In this document: piece after piece, positions 32,639 to 42,337 of the stretch
Layout: each line of letters starts with the position of its first letter
How positions within the stretch are numbered: position 1 is the stretch's first letter
Assembly (NCBI GenBank): GCA_963720375.1
Contig: CAVRFM010000004.1
Span: forward strand, 20,024 to 84,023
Length of the DNA stretch: 64,000 bases
Direction of reading: 5' to 3'
Origin: JAPLHP01 sp963720375
GTDB taxonomy: Bacteria; Chloroflexota; Dehalococcoidia; UBA2247; RBG-13-53-26
Program-made: the position numbers and the translations under genes
Notes under the pieces: generated by a model
Database searches by the model: none
What the model saw: the letters and a program-made list of their open reading frames with translations, nothing else
What the model was told of the DNA's origin: nothing

Positions 32639-35211
32639 ATTACGATGGTCTTTCTCTCATCTTCAGGGTATTCGTCAATTGAGTCTTGTATATCTTTTAG
32701 TACGAGATCCGGCCGACGTCTGATTTCTACATTGGTTTCTCGTGCAAAAACAATACCGGGGGCCATGGCTTGCATTGCTTTGCAATGCTCTTTTAATTCT
32801 TGTTTGGATATCTTTATTGGTGGATCACGATATTCCATGGCGGTCATAACCGCAGCATATTCGATGGCATGGTCGGGACGACTTTGGGCTCGTTGCCATA
32901 TTGTTTCAAGAATTTCTTTATAAGGCAATGTATCTGGTATCTCTTTTTCAATGCCATCAACCCATTCTCTTGATTGCTCAGCAGTGATGCATGTCTCGAG
33001 TAGCTCTCTCAAGCGATACAAGCTTATTCGTTTGGCGGGAACCAACCGTACAAGACGAGCCAGGTCATCAATGTGCATCAATGTGATCGTTTTCCCAGTA
33101 TTCTTCTTCAGTTCTTTTATCTCTATCACTGATGCCGAATCGTCTCCTGCAGAAGTTTCAAACGCGTTACCGATCACAACATGATGATCGCACTTGAAAT
33201 CATTCATGTGTCGAGCGATTCCAGAGACATCTAACCGCTTTGCGCTGACTTTACCACCACTCTTTGCCTCGAGTCCAAGTTTATAACGCTGCATGGTGCC
33301 ATCCTCCGAGGCTGCTAGGTATGCTTCTGCAGTGCCGTCAGGTTTGCCCTTGCCTCCAATGCGAATAACGTTATCAAATCCAATAGCTTCAAAAGCTGCT
33401 CGCATTTCCTCCTCTAACTTGTTCTCAGCGTCTTTCGCATCACTGAGTGCCAGCGCTATCATCCCTGGCGTTCGCCGGACGGCTGAGCGCACAAAGTAGC
33501 GCAAGAGCTCATCTCTTTGGAACAGTATGTCACGAATCTTACTTTCATCCAATCCCATATAATACAGATGCGCCTCTGTGAGCACCTCTGTCATAGCATA
33601 CATTTCTAACGGCATGCTATCTGCGGACTTTGAATAAAGTTCTTGGAACGCTGCCACAAAGGGGTGAGATGTATTGATAAGGAGCTTACTATCCCTTATT
33701 TCGTAGATAGCAATGCCATCCCTACTGTCCAATGTAACTAACTGAGTCTGCTGAACTATATCATCTTTGGAATTGAGTTTGGTTTGGAGCTGTCCAATCA
33801 GCTCCTTTTTCCCAACTTCATTAAGCCCCTCAGGAAATCGCGTATAAACAGGTCTTACTTTGCCCTCAATTGCAGATTTGGCTAATGCAAAGAGGGGCAT
33901 CCGTGTCAGACTCCCTGGCGTTGACGATATCCGGGCAGCTAAGAGCGCTCCGGGCGATTGTGATTTCTCGTGCTCAACGAGACGATTGCGTGCAAAGTTA
34001 AACGACGCATGGAGAAAATATTGAGCTAACTTGTACAACTCTCCCTGCTGCAAGGATTCTCTTGAAGAGCGCAGCACTTCGTCCAAACTGTCAATATGGA
34101 CAACCATCCGGAATTGGGAGAATGTTCCATGTCTGAGCAGATTTCTTGGTATGCCAAATCCATCATCTTCATCAGCTGTGTTAATCATCCGTCCGCGAAC
34201 ATATACAAAGAAGCCATTACTACGCCCCCATTCGGCAGATTTGCCGCTAGAGATATCGCCGTCGTAAAGCTCTATGTAGCCTGTTATACGCCCCAACTCA
34301 GGGTGGGAAAGGCCATAGCGATATATAGAGTCTTTAGGGAAACTCTCATCTTGCGTAGCCTCGAATCCTTCCGGACAAGGCTCTCTCAGTGTGTCTTCCA
34401 CAATATCTTTGCCGATAATCCATTTCTCTATAAGAGGTACATCAAGCTTTGAAGGTTCCACAGGGTCGCCATCTAGAAATAGTCTGAAGTCGTCGCGAAG
34501 CGGCATTGCTGTGTGCAAAATCCACCTAAGCCTAGCTCGCTGGATTTTTCTCCCCATTTCTTTTAGCCCAGACATAATCGCTACAGTCCAAGAAGGCGCA
34601 GCGCCGTTGCCGAACAATCTCAAAGCTTTATAGCCCTCTTTTGAACCCTTGATCCAGGGGCGCAACAACTGTAAGGCTTCTTCTTCAGATAGCATGCGAA
34701 TAGGAATGGTGATCTTTTTATCGTTGAACACCCCTTCCTGCTCCAACTCAGATGTCTTAACTTGTTGTGGCGAAGCTAGGGCGGAGGTATAGTTCATAGT
34801 TGCTGCAAAAAACTTTCCATTGGATTTACAGACATGCGTTAATCGTTCTGCCAGCACATATGTAGCAAGTTTGCCGATACCAAATTTACCAATCGGCTTG
34901 CGTTCGGATTTGGACTCTTCATTTCGCCTCGGACTTCGGCCGATAATCCAAAGCTCTTTCAGGGCGCTGGGATCCATTCCCTCACCATCGTCAATGACGA
35001 CAATAGTTGCGTCTGGAGCCGTGAGATCAGGAGACAGGATCACATGTACATTATGGGCGCTTGCATCAAATGAGTTGGAAACAAGTTCCTCAACCGCTTT
35101 ATGAGGACTAGAGTAGAGTCCGTCAGAGAACAGTTGAATGATGCGGTTACTGATACGAACATTGATTGTATCGATCTCTTGACCGAGTGACACAAATTCT
35201 TCATTTGCCAT
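32635..35211 (-). CDS. GHKL ATPase fused to PD-(D/E)XK nuclease domain
   Basis: An 858-aa protein. Residues 1-230 form a GHKL (HSP90/MutL/MORC-type) ATPase: N-box EELVSNSFDA (41-50), G1 DDGEGMD (74-80) and G2 GKFGIGKLA (108-116). A long middle region follows. At 624-650 there is a PD-(D/E)XK nuclease signature, P624-D625 then E648-A-K650 (LEAKSG), within a predicted alpha/beta core. The C-terminus is helical. Overlapping the methyltransferase by 4 bp, it looks like the effector of a restriction-like system. GHKL ATPases related to MutL and MORC are known from bacterial R-M operons; the exact architecture here I do not recognise. Confidence 0.82.
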   Translation of the reverse strand: MANEEFVSLGQEIDTINVRISNRIIQLFSDGLYSSPHKAVEELVSNSFDASAHNVHVILSPDLTAPDATIVVIDDGEGMDPSALKELWIIGRSPRRNEESKSERKPIGKFGIGKLATYVLAERLTHVCKSNGKFFAATMNYTSALASPQQVKTSELEQEGVFNDKKITIPIRMLSEEEALQLLRPWIKGSKEGYKALRLFGNGAAPSWTVAIMSGLKEMGRKIQRARLRWILHTAMPLRDDFRLFLDGDPVEPSKLDVPLIEKWIIGKDIVEDTLREPCPEGFEATQDESFPKDSIYRYGLSHPELGRITGYIELYDGDISSGKSAEWGRSNGFFVYVRGRMINTADEDDGFGIPRNLLRHGTFSQFRMVVHIDSLDEVLRSSRESLQQGELYKLAQYFLHASFNFARNRLVEHEKSQSPGALLAARISSTPGSLTRMPLFALAKSAIEGKVRPVYTRFPEGLNEVGKKELIGQLQTKLNSKDDIVQQTQLVTLDSRDGIAIYEIRDSKLLINTSHPFVAAFQELYSKSADSMPLEMYAMTEVLTEAHLYYMGLDESKIRDILFQRDELLRYFVRSAVRRTPGMIALALSDAKDAENKLEEEMRAAFEAIGFDNVIRIGGKGKPDGTAEAYLAASEDGTMQRYKLGLEAKSGGKVSAKRLDVSGIARHMNDFKCDHHVVIGNAFETSAGDDSASVIEIKELKKNTGKTITLMHIDDLARLVRLVPAKRISLYRLRELLETCITAEQSREWVDGIEKEIPDTLPYKEILETIWQRAQSRPDHAIEYAAVMTAMEYRDPPIKISKQELKEHCKAMQAMAPGIVFARETNVEIRRRPDLVLKDIQDSIDEYPEDERKTIVI

Positions 35212-35880
35212 TATCGATATACCCTCATGTAATCACCTGCAACTTGGCCGTTCATCCCTTTAGTGTTTCGTCAGCTGCACATCGCTGTGGCTAACATTAG
35301 TTTTAGACTAATCCTACGTATGACAGTATTATATGTGCATCGCCTTCAACAAGAGAGATAATTGACCTGCCCCTGATAAGTGTACTACTTCTTAAGTGAC
35401 GTGGGATTCATCTCGGACATTAGCATAAGAGAACAGAGGGTGTCAACCTGTGCTTGTTGTATCTACCACCCCAACCGCAGCTTGGATACAAAAGGTGCGA
35501 CAGCCTGTGGTTCTACAAGGCGTTGGTGGGGTGATGATTGACTAGACCAGATGCTTTAACTGCAGGTCGCTTGAAGGAGAATCCTGCAAAAGTCGGAGAT
35601 AAAGATAGCTGGCAAATCGATTCGCAGGTTGGCCTGACTCGTTTCCCGAGATGCAGGTTCACCCCCTTTCTGCGACTGATTTGCCAGCCGTGCCGTGGAT
35701 ATAGCAGCCTTCTTGTCTGATTAACATCATAAGTCAGCCTGCATGGGTTGGGAAGTGATGGAGTTCTAGAAGATGCTTCTATATGCGGTTGGTGAAAGAA
35801 AAATCATGCTTTTGAAATCCGCTCGTTTGTCTGATAGCATCTGATGAGGCAGTGTTGGTTGAAGGGAAGAAGATAGCTTT
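35212..35880. other. Intergenic region with repeat R1 and mobile-element remnants
   Basis: 668 bp without a convincing gene. It carries GACCTGCCCC at 35364-35373 and a full R1 repeat at 35464-35533. The region lies at the right edge of the ATPase/methyltransferase module, so it may mark an insertion boundary. Confidence 0.5.
35464..35533 (+). repeat. Dispersed repeat R1, full copy
   Basis: About 70 bp with the landmarks CAGCTTGGATACA, ACAGCCTG and TTCTACAAGGCG, ended by near-complementary CCACC and GGTGG segments. It aligns along its length with 63168-63234. Confidence 0.65.
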
Positions 35881-36390
35881 GTGACGAATGCAATTGAAAC
35901 CCTTCTGGGATTTGATCCGGGACTTCTTGTCCCCGAACAAAGGATAAGAGAGTTCTGCGCGGAGGACAAATGTGGGAATTATCAGAAGCACTACATGTGT
36001 CCGCCGCTCGTGGGCTCGTTGGTCGAGATAGACAAAAGACTCCGGAAGTTCCGCCGAGGACTGCTGCTGCAGTACTCAAAACCCTTGGGTGCTACAAGAG
36101 ACGCAGAGGAATTGAAACAGACCAAACTGGATTTCCACAACATAATTCTCCAACTGGAAGACTTTATGAGGGATGCAGGCGTAGAGCCTGTGTGGGGAAT
36201 GATCGGTGGGGCCTGTGAGCTATGCGAAGTCTGCGGAGCCAGGATCGGCAAGCCATGTCCCTATCCCGATAGAGCACGAACCTCACTCGAATCAATAGGT
36301 ATTGATGTCCAGGCGTTGCTGCGCGGGTTTGGTTTGGACAACGAGTTTCGTCCGCACAGGATAACTTGGACTGGTTGTGTCCTCTTCTAA
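35881..36390 (+). CDS. DUF2284 metal-binding protein
   Basis: A 169-aa protein of the DUF2284 family of predicted metal-binding proteins. Cys-rich motifs are FCAEDKCGNYQKHYMCPPLVG near the N-terminus (split here between two conserved boxes), GACELCEVCGARIGKPCPYP in the middle and a final GCVLF. Eight or more conserved Cys suggest Fe-S or zinc binding. Such genes occur widely in anaerobes and methanogens, often near corrinoid or redox proteins; function is unknown. The start is GTG 35881. The peroxiredoxin gene follows after about 150 bp. Confidence 0.85.
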   Translation: MTNAIETLLGFDPGLLVPEQRIREFCAEDKCGNYQKHYMCPPLVGSLVEIDKRLRKFRRGLLLQYSKPLGATRDAEELKQTKLDFHNIILQLEDFMRDAGVEPVWGMIGGACELCEVCGARIGKPCPYPDRARTSLESIGIDVQALLRGFGLDNEFRPHRITWTGCVLF

Positions 36391-36542
36391 AGAGCGCATG
36401 GGTCTTGCCGATAAAGATTCAAACCTACATTGACTATTCTTTGATGTTTGGTTAGGCTTTGGAGACCATATCGGATGCCCAGACAGTGCTGGATAGACTG
36501 AGCACCACCGTTGGCAAAACTGAGTAGGAGGAGGTCTTCTAG

Positions 36543-37016
36543 ATGGACAAGAAACAGAGGTTGGCAAGCAAAGGAGAAACAGCGCCGGACTTCGTGCTCA
36601 AAGACCAGAACGGCACAGATTTCAAGCTGTCGGAATTGAAAGGAAAGCGAGTCCTGCTATCCTTTCACCCTCTCGCCTGGACAGAGATCTGTGCCAAGCA
36701 GATGCAATCACTGGAAGAAAACAGAGGGGTTCTGGAGGCCTTGAATACAATCCCGGTGGGACTCAGTGTTGACACGGTTCCATCGAAGAAGGCATGGGCC
36801 GATCATCTCGGAATCAAGGTCGTACGTTTGTTATCTGATTTCTGGCCGCACGGCCAGGTGGCGAGCGCCTACGGCATTTTCAGAGAGAAGAACGGTTTCT
36901 CTGAGAGGGCGAATATCATCGTGGATGAGAAGGGCAAAATTGCCTTCGTCAAGGTGTATGAGATACGTCAATTACCTGACATGGGCGAGATTATCGGCGT
37001 TATAAAGGGCCTCTAG
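36543..37016 (+). CDS. Peroxiredoxin (AhpC/TSA family)
   Basis: A 157-aa thioredoxin-fold peroxidase. The peroxidatic motif is P43-L-A-W-T47-E-I-C50 (PxxxTxxC), within a strand-loop-helix that begins LLSFHPL. No clear resolving Cys is present, so it is probably a 1-Cys enzyme using an external thiol. It reduces hydrogen peroxide or alkyl peroxides in the cytoplasm. GGAGGAGGT lies before ATG 36543. A thioredoxin partner is not adjacent. Confidence 0.88.
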   Translation: MDKKQRLASKGETAPDFVLKDQNGTDFKLSELKGKRVLLSFHPLAWTEICAKQMQSLEENRGVLEALNTIPVGLSVDTVPSKKAWADHLGIKVVRLLSDFWPHGQVASAYGIFREKNGFSERANIIVDEKGKIAFVKVYEIRQLPDMGEIIGVIKGL

Positions 37017-37175
37017 CCTTCTACCTGCAGCAGGGCTTGTCATGCATGATGCTATATTAACAATGCCTTGGGGCTGTCCGAGAGGTGGGTGATGTCCGCT
37101 GTTTTCTTCTCTGGGGACTCCGGATTTCTGCTCCCCGTTTTCACAGGGACAAGCTTCGCAGAATGACAAATGATA

Positions 37176-37201
37176 TAGGGGCACGGCATGCCGTGCCCCT
37201 A
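37176..37201. terminator. 26-bp perfect palindrome between convergent genes
   Basis: TAGGGGCACGGCA joined directly to its reverse complement, a 13-bp stem with no spacer. It lies between the peroxiredoxin gene (+) and purH (-), so it could end transcription from both sides. No T-run follows, and it could instead be a dispersed palindromic repeat. Confidence 0.5.
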
Positions 37202-37223
37202 CGATGGTAGAAATTACAGCGAC

Positions 37224-38765
37224 TTAGTGTCTGAAATGCCTCACGCCGGTGAAGACCATCGCCATGTTGTATTTGTCAGCGGTCTGGATGGTCTCCTCGT
37301 CCCTGACAGAGCCACCGGGCTGGATGATGGCGGTAACACCGCCTTTGGCGGCGAGTTCGACTCCATCGGCAAAGGGAAAGAAAGCATCTGACCCCAGGAC
37401 GGTCCCCCTGGCGCGTTCCCCTGCCCTTTCCAGGGCCAGTTGCACGCTCACCACGCGGCTGGGCTGTCCGGCCCCCATCCCCAATAAGGTATTGTCCTTG
37501 ACGAGGACAATGGCGTTGGACTTGATCAGCTTCACGGCCTGCCAGGCGAAGAACAGGTCTTTCCTTTCCTCAGGTGTTGGTTCGCGTTTGGTTACGGTGC
37601 GCGGAGTCAACTCTTTCTCGGTGATATAGTCTGTGGTCTGTGCCAGCAAACCACCCCTGACCCGCCGGAAATCCATATAGGGGGGCTCACCCTTGGCTGG
37701 CGAGACGTTCACGCCAAGGGTGATGATCCGGAAATCCTTCTTACGCTTGAGTAGGGCCAGCGCATCGTCTGCATATTTAGGGGCTATGATGCCATCGAAA
37801 TGGGTCTTGTAGATCTCCTGAGCAGTGGCCATATCAATCGTCCTGTTGGAGGCAACTATCCCGCCGAAAGCGGCCAGGGGGTCTCCGGCGAGGGCCCGGC
37901 GGTAGGCTTCCGCCAGGTCATCATGGCTGCACAGTCCACAGGGGTTATTGTGTTTGATGATGGCCACAGTAGGCCCGGGAAAATCGATGACGGCGTTTAA
38001 GGCCGCATCGAGGTCCAGAATATTGTTGAAGGAGAGTTCCTTCCCTCCCAGTTGGCTGGAGCGAACGAGGCTGGCTTGCGGCTTCCTGGGATTCTCCTCC
38101 TCATAGAAGGCTGCCTGCTGGTGCGGATTCTCTCCGTAGGAGAGATTGCTGCGCTTCTTGAGTGCGATGGTCATTACCTCGGGGAAGCCCTTTTCTTTGT
38201 CTCTGAGATATTGGGCAATGGCAGTATCATAGTAAGCGACATGCTGGAAGGCCTTCTGGGCCAGCTTTTGCCGCAGTTCCAGATCGACCTTGCCTTTGGT
38301 CAAGGCATCAAGAACAGTGCCGTAATCCGCCGGATCAACGACGACGATGACGGCAGGGAAGTTCTTGGCGGCGGCGCGAATCATGGTGGGGCCGCCGATG
38401 TCGATATTCTCCAGGGCTTCGTCCAGGGTGACGCCTTCTCTGGCTATGGTCTGGAGAAAGGGATAGAGGTTGACTACCACCATGTCGATGGGTTGAATGC
38501 CCTTTTCGGCCAGCTCGGCCATATGGCTTTTGACGTTGCGTTTGGCCAGGATTCCGCCGTGGACCGCCGGATGCAGCGTCTTCACCCGGCCGTCGAGGAT
38601 CTCGGGGAAGTTGGTGATGTCGGAGACGCTGTGCACCGGTACGCCGGCGTCCTTCAGCGTATTCTTGGTGCCGCCGGTGCTGAAGATCTCCACCTTCAAT
38701 TTAGCTAGTCCTCCGGCGAAGTCCACCAGCCCTGTCTTATCTGAAACGCTCAGAATAGCTCGCAT
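37224..38765 (-). CDS. purH: Bifunctional AICAR formyltransferase / IMP cyclohydrolase
   Basis: A 513-aa PurH for the last two steps of IMP synthesis. The N-terminal MGS-like cyclohydrolase domain contains ILSVSDKTGLVDFA, FSTGGT and RVKTLHPAVHGG. The transformylase domain (from about 200) has SQLGGKELSFNNILDLDAAL (two adjacent blocks), the catalytic IKHNNPCGLC and SDAFFPFADG. Length is typical. It is the third gene of a purF-purM-purH group on the minus strand, 20 bp after purM. Confidence 0.96.
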   Translation of the reverse strand: MRAILSVSDKTGLVDFAGGLAKLKVEIFSTGGTKNTLKDAGVPVHSVSDITNFPEILDGRVKTLHPAVHGGILAKRNVKSHMAELAEKGIQPIDMVVVNLYPFLQTIAREGVTLDEALENIDIGGPTMIRAAAKNFPAVIVVVDPADYGTVLDALTKGKVDLELRQKLAQKAFQHVAYYDTAIAQYLRDKEKGFPEVMTIALKKRSNLSYGENPHQQAAFYEEENPRKPQASLVRSSQLGGKELSFNNILDLDAALNAVIDFPGPTVAIIKHNNPCGLCSHDDLAEAYRRALAGDPLAAFGGIVASNRTIDMATAQEIYKTHFDGIIAPKYADDALALLKRKKDFRIITLGVNVSPAKGEPPYMDFRRVRGGLLAQTTDYITEKELTPRTVTKREPTPEERKDLFFAWQAVKLIKSNAIVLVKDNTLLGMGAGQPSRVVSVQLALERAGERARGTVLGSDAFFPFADGVELAAKGGVTAIIQPGGSVRDEETIQTADKYNMAMVFTGVRHFRH

Positions 38766-38785
38766 CTTGTCTCCCTTTCTTTAAA

Positions 38786-39811
38786 CTAAGCTATGGTTAC
38801 CCTTTTCTTGTCCTTCTGCACTACCACCTCTCCCACCATCAAGGCTTCTGGTACCAGCCTGCTGAAGGCAGCGATATCCTGGTAGGAGCAGACGATGACC
38901 ATGCCGATCCCCATATTGAACACATGGTACATCTCCGAATCAGCGATATCGCCTGTCCTCTGGATGAGAGAGAAGATTGGAGGAACAGACCAGGAACCTT
39001 TGTCGAAAGCGGCAGCCAGCCCCGGTGGCAGCACACGGGGCACGTTGCCCTCAAATCCGCCGCCAGTGATGTGGGCCAGACCCTTCACGATCCGCAGCGC
39101 AGGATTTATCTGGCTATAGTAGCAGCGGTGAGGCTCAAGGAGCGCCTCACCCAGGGTTTTCCCCAGTTCAGGATAGAACTTATTTAAGGCAGCAGGTTCA
39201 GTTCCAAAGACCTTCCGCACCAGAGAATAGCCATTGGTATGTAAGCCGCTGGAAGGCATGGCGAGCAGTATATCTCCGGCCTTGATCTGCCTTTGGTCGA
39301 GGCGTTCACTTTTCTCCACCACCCCGATAATGGTTCCGGCCAGGTCGTAGTCCTCTTCAGCATAGATACCTGGCATCTCGGCGGTTTCGCCGCCGATAAG
39401 GGCGCAGTTCACTTCCCGGCAGGCAGCGGCTATCCCTTTCACGATGCTTTCCACCTTTTCGGGGATGATCTTGCCCATGGCGATGTAGTCGAGGAAGAAG
39501 AGGGGTTCGGCGCCGCAGGTGAAGATATCGTTGACACAGTGGTTCACCAGATCGATGCCAACGGTATCGTGCTTTCCCAGGGCATTGGCGATCTTCAGTT
39601 TGGTGCCCACGCCATCGGTGCTGGATACCAGGACAGGCTCGCGGTAGCCCTTGAGCTCAAAGAGTCCTCCAAAGAAGCCGATATCGGTCAGCACTTCGGG
39701 ACGGTAGGTGGTGCGGGCGTGCTTCTTGATGAGTTCCTTGGCTCTATCTGCCGCGGAGATATCTACCCCCGCTGCAGCATAGGTCTGTCTGGCTTTCTTT
39801 GGTTCTTTTAT
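38786..39811 (-). CDS. purM: Phosphoribosylformylglycinamidine cyclo-ligase, apparent ATA start
   Basis: PurM closes the imidazole ring of AIR using ATP. Core blocks are VSSTDGVGTKLKIA, GIDLVNHCVNDI, GGETAEMPG and SSGLHTNGYSL. A GTG at 39694 would remove TYAAAGVDISAADR, the conserved N-terminal ATP-related segment, so the start must be upstream. In frame the only codon correctly placed after the site TGGAGG (39825-39820) is ATA at 39811-39809, spacing 8. This gives 341 aa, the normal length. No ATG, GTG or TTG lies between. Either AUA initiates or an ATG was miscalled. purF ends 20 bp before. Confidence 0.9.
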   Translation of the reverse strand: MKEPKKARQTYAAAGVDISAADRAKELIKKHARTTYRPEVLTDIGFFGGLFELKGYREPVLVSSTDGVGTKLKIANALGKHDTVGIDLVNHCVNDIFTCGAEPLFFLDYIAMGKIIPEKVESIVKGIAAACREVNCALIGGETAEMPGIYAEEDYDLAGTIIGVVEKSERLDQRQIKAGDILLAMPSSGLHTNGYSLVRKVFGTEPAALNKFYPELGKTLGEALLEPHRCYYSQINPALRIVKGLAHITGGGFEGNVPRVLPPGLAAAFDKGSWSVPPIFSLIQRTGDIADSEMYHVFNMGIGMVIVCSYQDIAAFSRLVPEALMVGEVVVQKDKKRVTIA

Positions 39812-39831
39812 TGGGGTGTCCTCCAGGTGGT

Positions 39832-41250
39832 CTATTTCGAAGGAACCGGTTCTGTTGTAGGCAAGGACTCCAGTGCCAGCTTGTCCATCTCCAACTGCAC
39901 CGGGATAGGATAATCGCCGGTGAGGCAGGCAAGGCAGAGGTTCTCCTTGGGCAGGTCCACTGCCTGCACCAGCCCCTCAACACTGAGGTAGCCCAGAGAG
40001 TCGGCCGCTATGAACTCCCTGATCTCAGGGACGGTCTTTCGGGCAGCGATCAGCTCCCAGCGGGTGGCCATATCGACCCCGAAGAAGCAGGGGTAGCAGA
40101 TGGGTGGAGCGCAGACGCGCATGTGTATTTCCTTGGCCCCGGCTTTTCTCAGCAAGCTGATGACGTGAGGGGTGGTGGTGCCCCGGACTATGCTGTCGTC
40201 GACCAGGATCAACCGCTTGCCGGCCAGTATTTCTCTTAAGGGGTTGAACTTGAGGCCCACGCCCATTTCCCTGATCCGCTGGTCCGGCTGGATGAAGGTA
40301 CGCCCGACATAGCGGTTCTTTAATAATCCTTCGGCAAAGGGAATGCCCGACTCCCCGGAGTAGCTGATAGCGGCTACTGTGGCTGAGTCGGGGACGCCGA
40401 TGACCAGGTCTGCATCTACGGGGTATTCCTGGGCCAGGCGACGGCCCATGGCCTCCCGTGTCCGGTAGAGCAGGCGGCCGCCGATGGTGCTGTCGGGCCG
40501 GGCAAAGTAGATATACTCGAAAACGCACAGGGCTTTTATGTCTGATACTGCACCCTGGTAACTCTTTACACCGCCGGCATCTATGGTCACGATTTCGCCG
40601 GCTTCGATCTCACGGAGCATACCGGTGCCGAGGTGATCGAGGGCACAGCTCTCTGATGCCAGGACCCAACCGCCGTTGAGCTTCCCCAGGCAGAGGGGGC
40701 GCACCCCCATAGGGTCGCGAACGCCTATCAGAGAATTGTTATTGAGGATGACCAGTGAATATGCCCCTTGCATCCGGTGCATAGCGTGGCTGATTTTCTC
40801 CACCAGGTTATCGCCGGGTGAGGTGATGATGAGATTGGCGATGACCTCTGAATCGGTAGAGGTAACGAAACGGCAACCCTGCTCGGCCAGTTCCAGCCGG
40901 AGGGGTAGGGCATTCACGATATTGCCATTATGGGCCAGGGCCAGCTTGCCCTCAGGTCCTTCCACCACTATAGGCTGGGCGTTAGCGATCCGGTTTGAGC
41001 CCGAGGTGGAATAGCGGTTATGTCCGATGGCGATAGTCCCCGGCAGGCGGCTGAGAGAGGCTTCATCGAAGACGTGGGATACCAGTCCCATGCCAGTGTA
41101 AAGGCAGATGCCATTGCCGCTGGTGGTAGCGATTCCGGCGCTCTCCTGCCCACGGTGCTGGAGGGCGAACAATGCAAAAAAGGTGAGCCTCGCTACATCT
41201 TCCCCTGGAGCGTAAACTCCAAAGATGCCACATGATTCGTGCCAGCTCAC
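39832..41250 (-). CDS. purF: Amidophosphoribosyltransferase
   Basis: A 472-aa PurF, the committed step of purine synthesis (PRPP and glutamine to phosphoribosylamine). A six-residue propeptide MSWHES precedes the N-terminal nucleophile Cys 7 (CGIFGVYAP), as in the processed class. The glutaminase motifs IGHNRYSTSG and ALAHNGNIVN are intact. The PRPP motif is RLILVDDSIVRGTT. C-terminal cysteines (PICYPCFFG, LCLACLTGDYP) suggest the [4Fe-4S] type. It is first of the purF-purM-purH operon. Confidence 0.96.
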   Translation of the reverse strand: MSWHESCGIFGVYAPGEDVARLTFFALFALQHRGQESAGIATTSGNGICLYTGMGLVSHVFDEASLSRLPGTIAIGHNRYSTSGSNRIANAQPIVVEGPEGKLALAHNGNIVNALPLRLELAEQGCRFVTSTDSEVIANLIITSPGDNLVEKISHAMHRMQGAYSLVILNNNSLIGVRDPMGVRPLCLGKLNGGWVLASESCALDHLGTGMLREIEAGEIVTIDAGGVKSYQGAVSDIKALCVFEYIYFARPDSTIGGRLLYRTREAMGRRLAQEYPVDADLVIGVPDSATVAAISYSGESGIPFAEGLLKNRYVGRTFIQPDQRIREMGVGLKFNPLREILAGKRLILVDDSIVRGTTTPHVISLLRKAGAKEIHMRVCAPPICYPCFFGVDMATRWELIAARKTVPEIREFIAADSLGYLSVEGLVQAVDLPKENLCLACLTGDYPIPVQLEMDKLALESLPTTEPVPSK

Positions 41251-41409
41251 ACTCTTATTCCTGTTCCTTGCCCCTAAACGAATTCTACACCTTCATTCTG
41301 TTGCGGGTCAATCGATTGTGGTGCGATCTTAACTCAAATTGACACACGAGCGTTCAGAATGGTAGCATGGAAAACCTGATTTCTTATCTTATATGTCAAG
41401 GAGGAAGGT

Positions 41410-42303
41410 ATGAGTTATAAGTACGTCAAGTATGAAAAAAAGGGCGAGATTGCCACGATCACGTTCAACAAACCGGACAAGATGAACTCCTATGTCATCA
41501 TCTCGGTGGGAGAGGATTTTGCCGAAGTGCTGGACGCTATTACGAAGGCGGAAGAAGACGATGAGATCAAGGTGATCATCTTCAAGGGAGCCGGCCGGTG
41601 CTTCTCCGCAGGCCAGGACCTGAGCAAGGTGGGCTTTGTCTACGGATTTGGGACGCAGAAGGACGATCGCCGCCCCAGCCAGAGAATAAGGCTGAAGATG
41701 GACAAGATGGGGATCAGCGAAGGTTACAAGAGATTCTTCTTCTGTTCCAAGCTGACCATTGCCCAGGTGCACGGCTATGCCCTTGAAGCGGGGTTGATGA
41801 TAGCCATGCTGTGCGATTTCTTCATCTGCTCCGATGACTGCAAGATGGGCTTCCCCGGACAGAGGATAGGGTTTGCCGGCGGCGGCGAGCATACCTTTGG
41901 ACACTTGATGATGACCGTAGGCATGAGGCGGGCGCTGGACCTTTACATCAGCGGCAGGCAGATAGACGGGAAAGAGGCGGAGCGAATAGGGCTGGTGGGC
42001 AAATCAGTCCCGGCTGACAAGCTGGAGGCCGAGGTGAATGCTCTGGCGAAGGAACTGTGTCTCATGCCGCGCGATGGGATTGCCATAGGCAAGGCCTGCA
42101 GGCATCTCTTCTACGACCGGATGGGACTGACTGATTCCTTCACCTATGGCTATATCACTCATACGATGTTTACCAATGTGCGCCATGAGCCCGGCGAGTT
42201 CAACTTCTTCAGAGAGAGAAGGGAAAAGGGGGCCAAGGCGGCCTTCCACGAGAAGGATGAAATTCGCGAACAGGCAACCAAAGCAAAGAAACCGAAGAGA
42301 TAG
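41410..42303 (+). CDS. Enoyl-CoA hydratase/isomerase family protein
   Basis: A 297-aa crotonase-fold enzyme. The oxyanion-hole segments are GAGRCFSAGQDLS and EAGLMIAMLCDFFICSDDCK (adjacent blocks near residues 57 and 124), followed by FAGGGEHTFGHLMMTVGMRR. The acidic catalytic residues of classical hydratases are not obvious, so isomerase, hydrolase or decarboxylase activity is possible. Its length is slightly above the family norm because of an insert near residue 75-95 and a Lys-rich tail. GGAGGAAGGT precedes ATG 41410. A strong hairpin terminator follows. Confidence 0.85.
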   Translation: MSYKYVKYEKKGEIATITFNKPDKMNSYVIISVGEDFAEVLDAITKAEEDDEIKVIIFKGAGRCFSAGQDLSKVGFVYGFGTQKDDRRPSQRIRLKMDKMGISEGYKRFFFCSKLTIAQVHGYALEAGLMIAMLCDFFICSDDCKMGFPGQRIGFAGGGEHTFGHLMMTVGMRRALDLYISGRQIDGKEAERIGLVGKSVPADKLEAEVNALAKELCLMPRDGIAIGKACRHLFYDRMGLTDSFTYGYITHTMFTNVRHEPGEFNFFRERREKGAKAAFHEKDEIREQATKAKKPKR

Positions 42304-42337
42304 ACTTAACGTATCTGAAAAACTGAGTATTCTGTGG

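Noticed and set aside
38052..38708. Long plus-strand frame over purH, and a similar one at 39293-39913 over purM
   Set aside because: Both are shadows of canonical purine genes on the minus strand.
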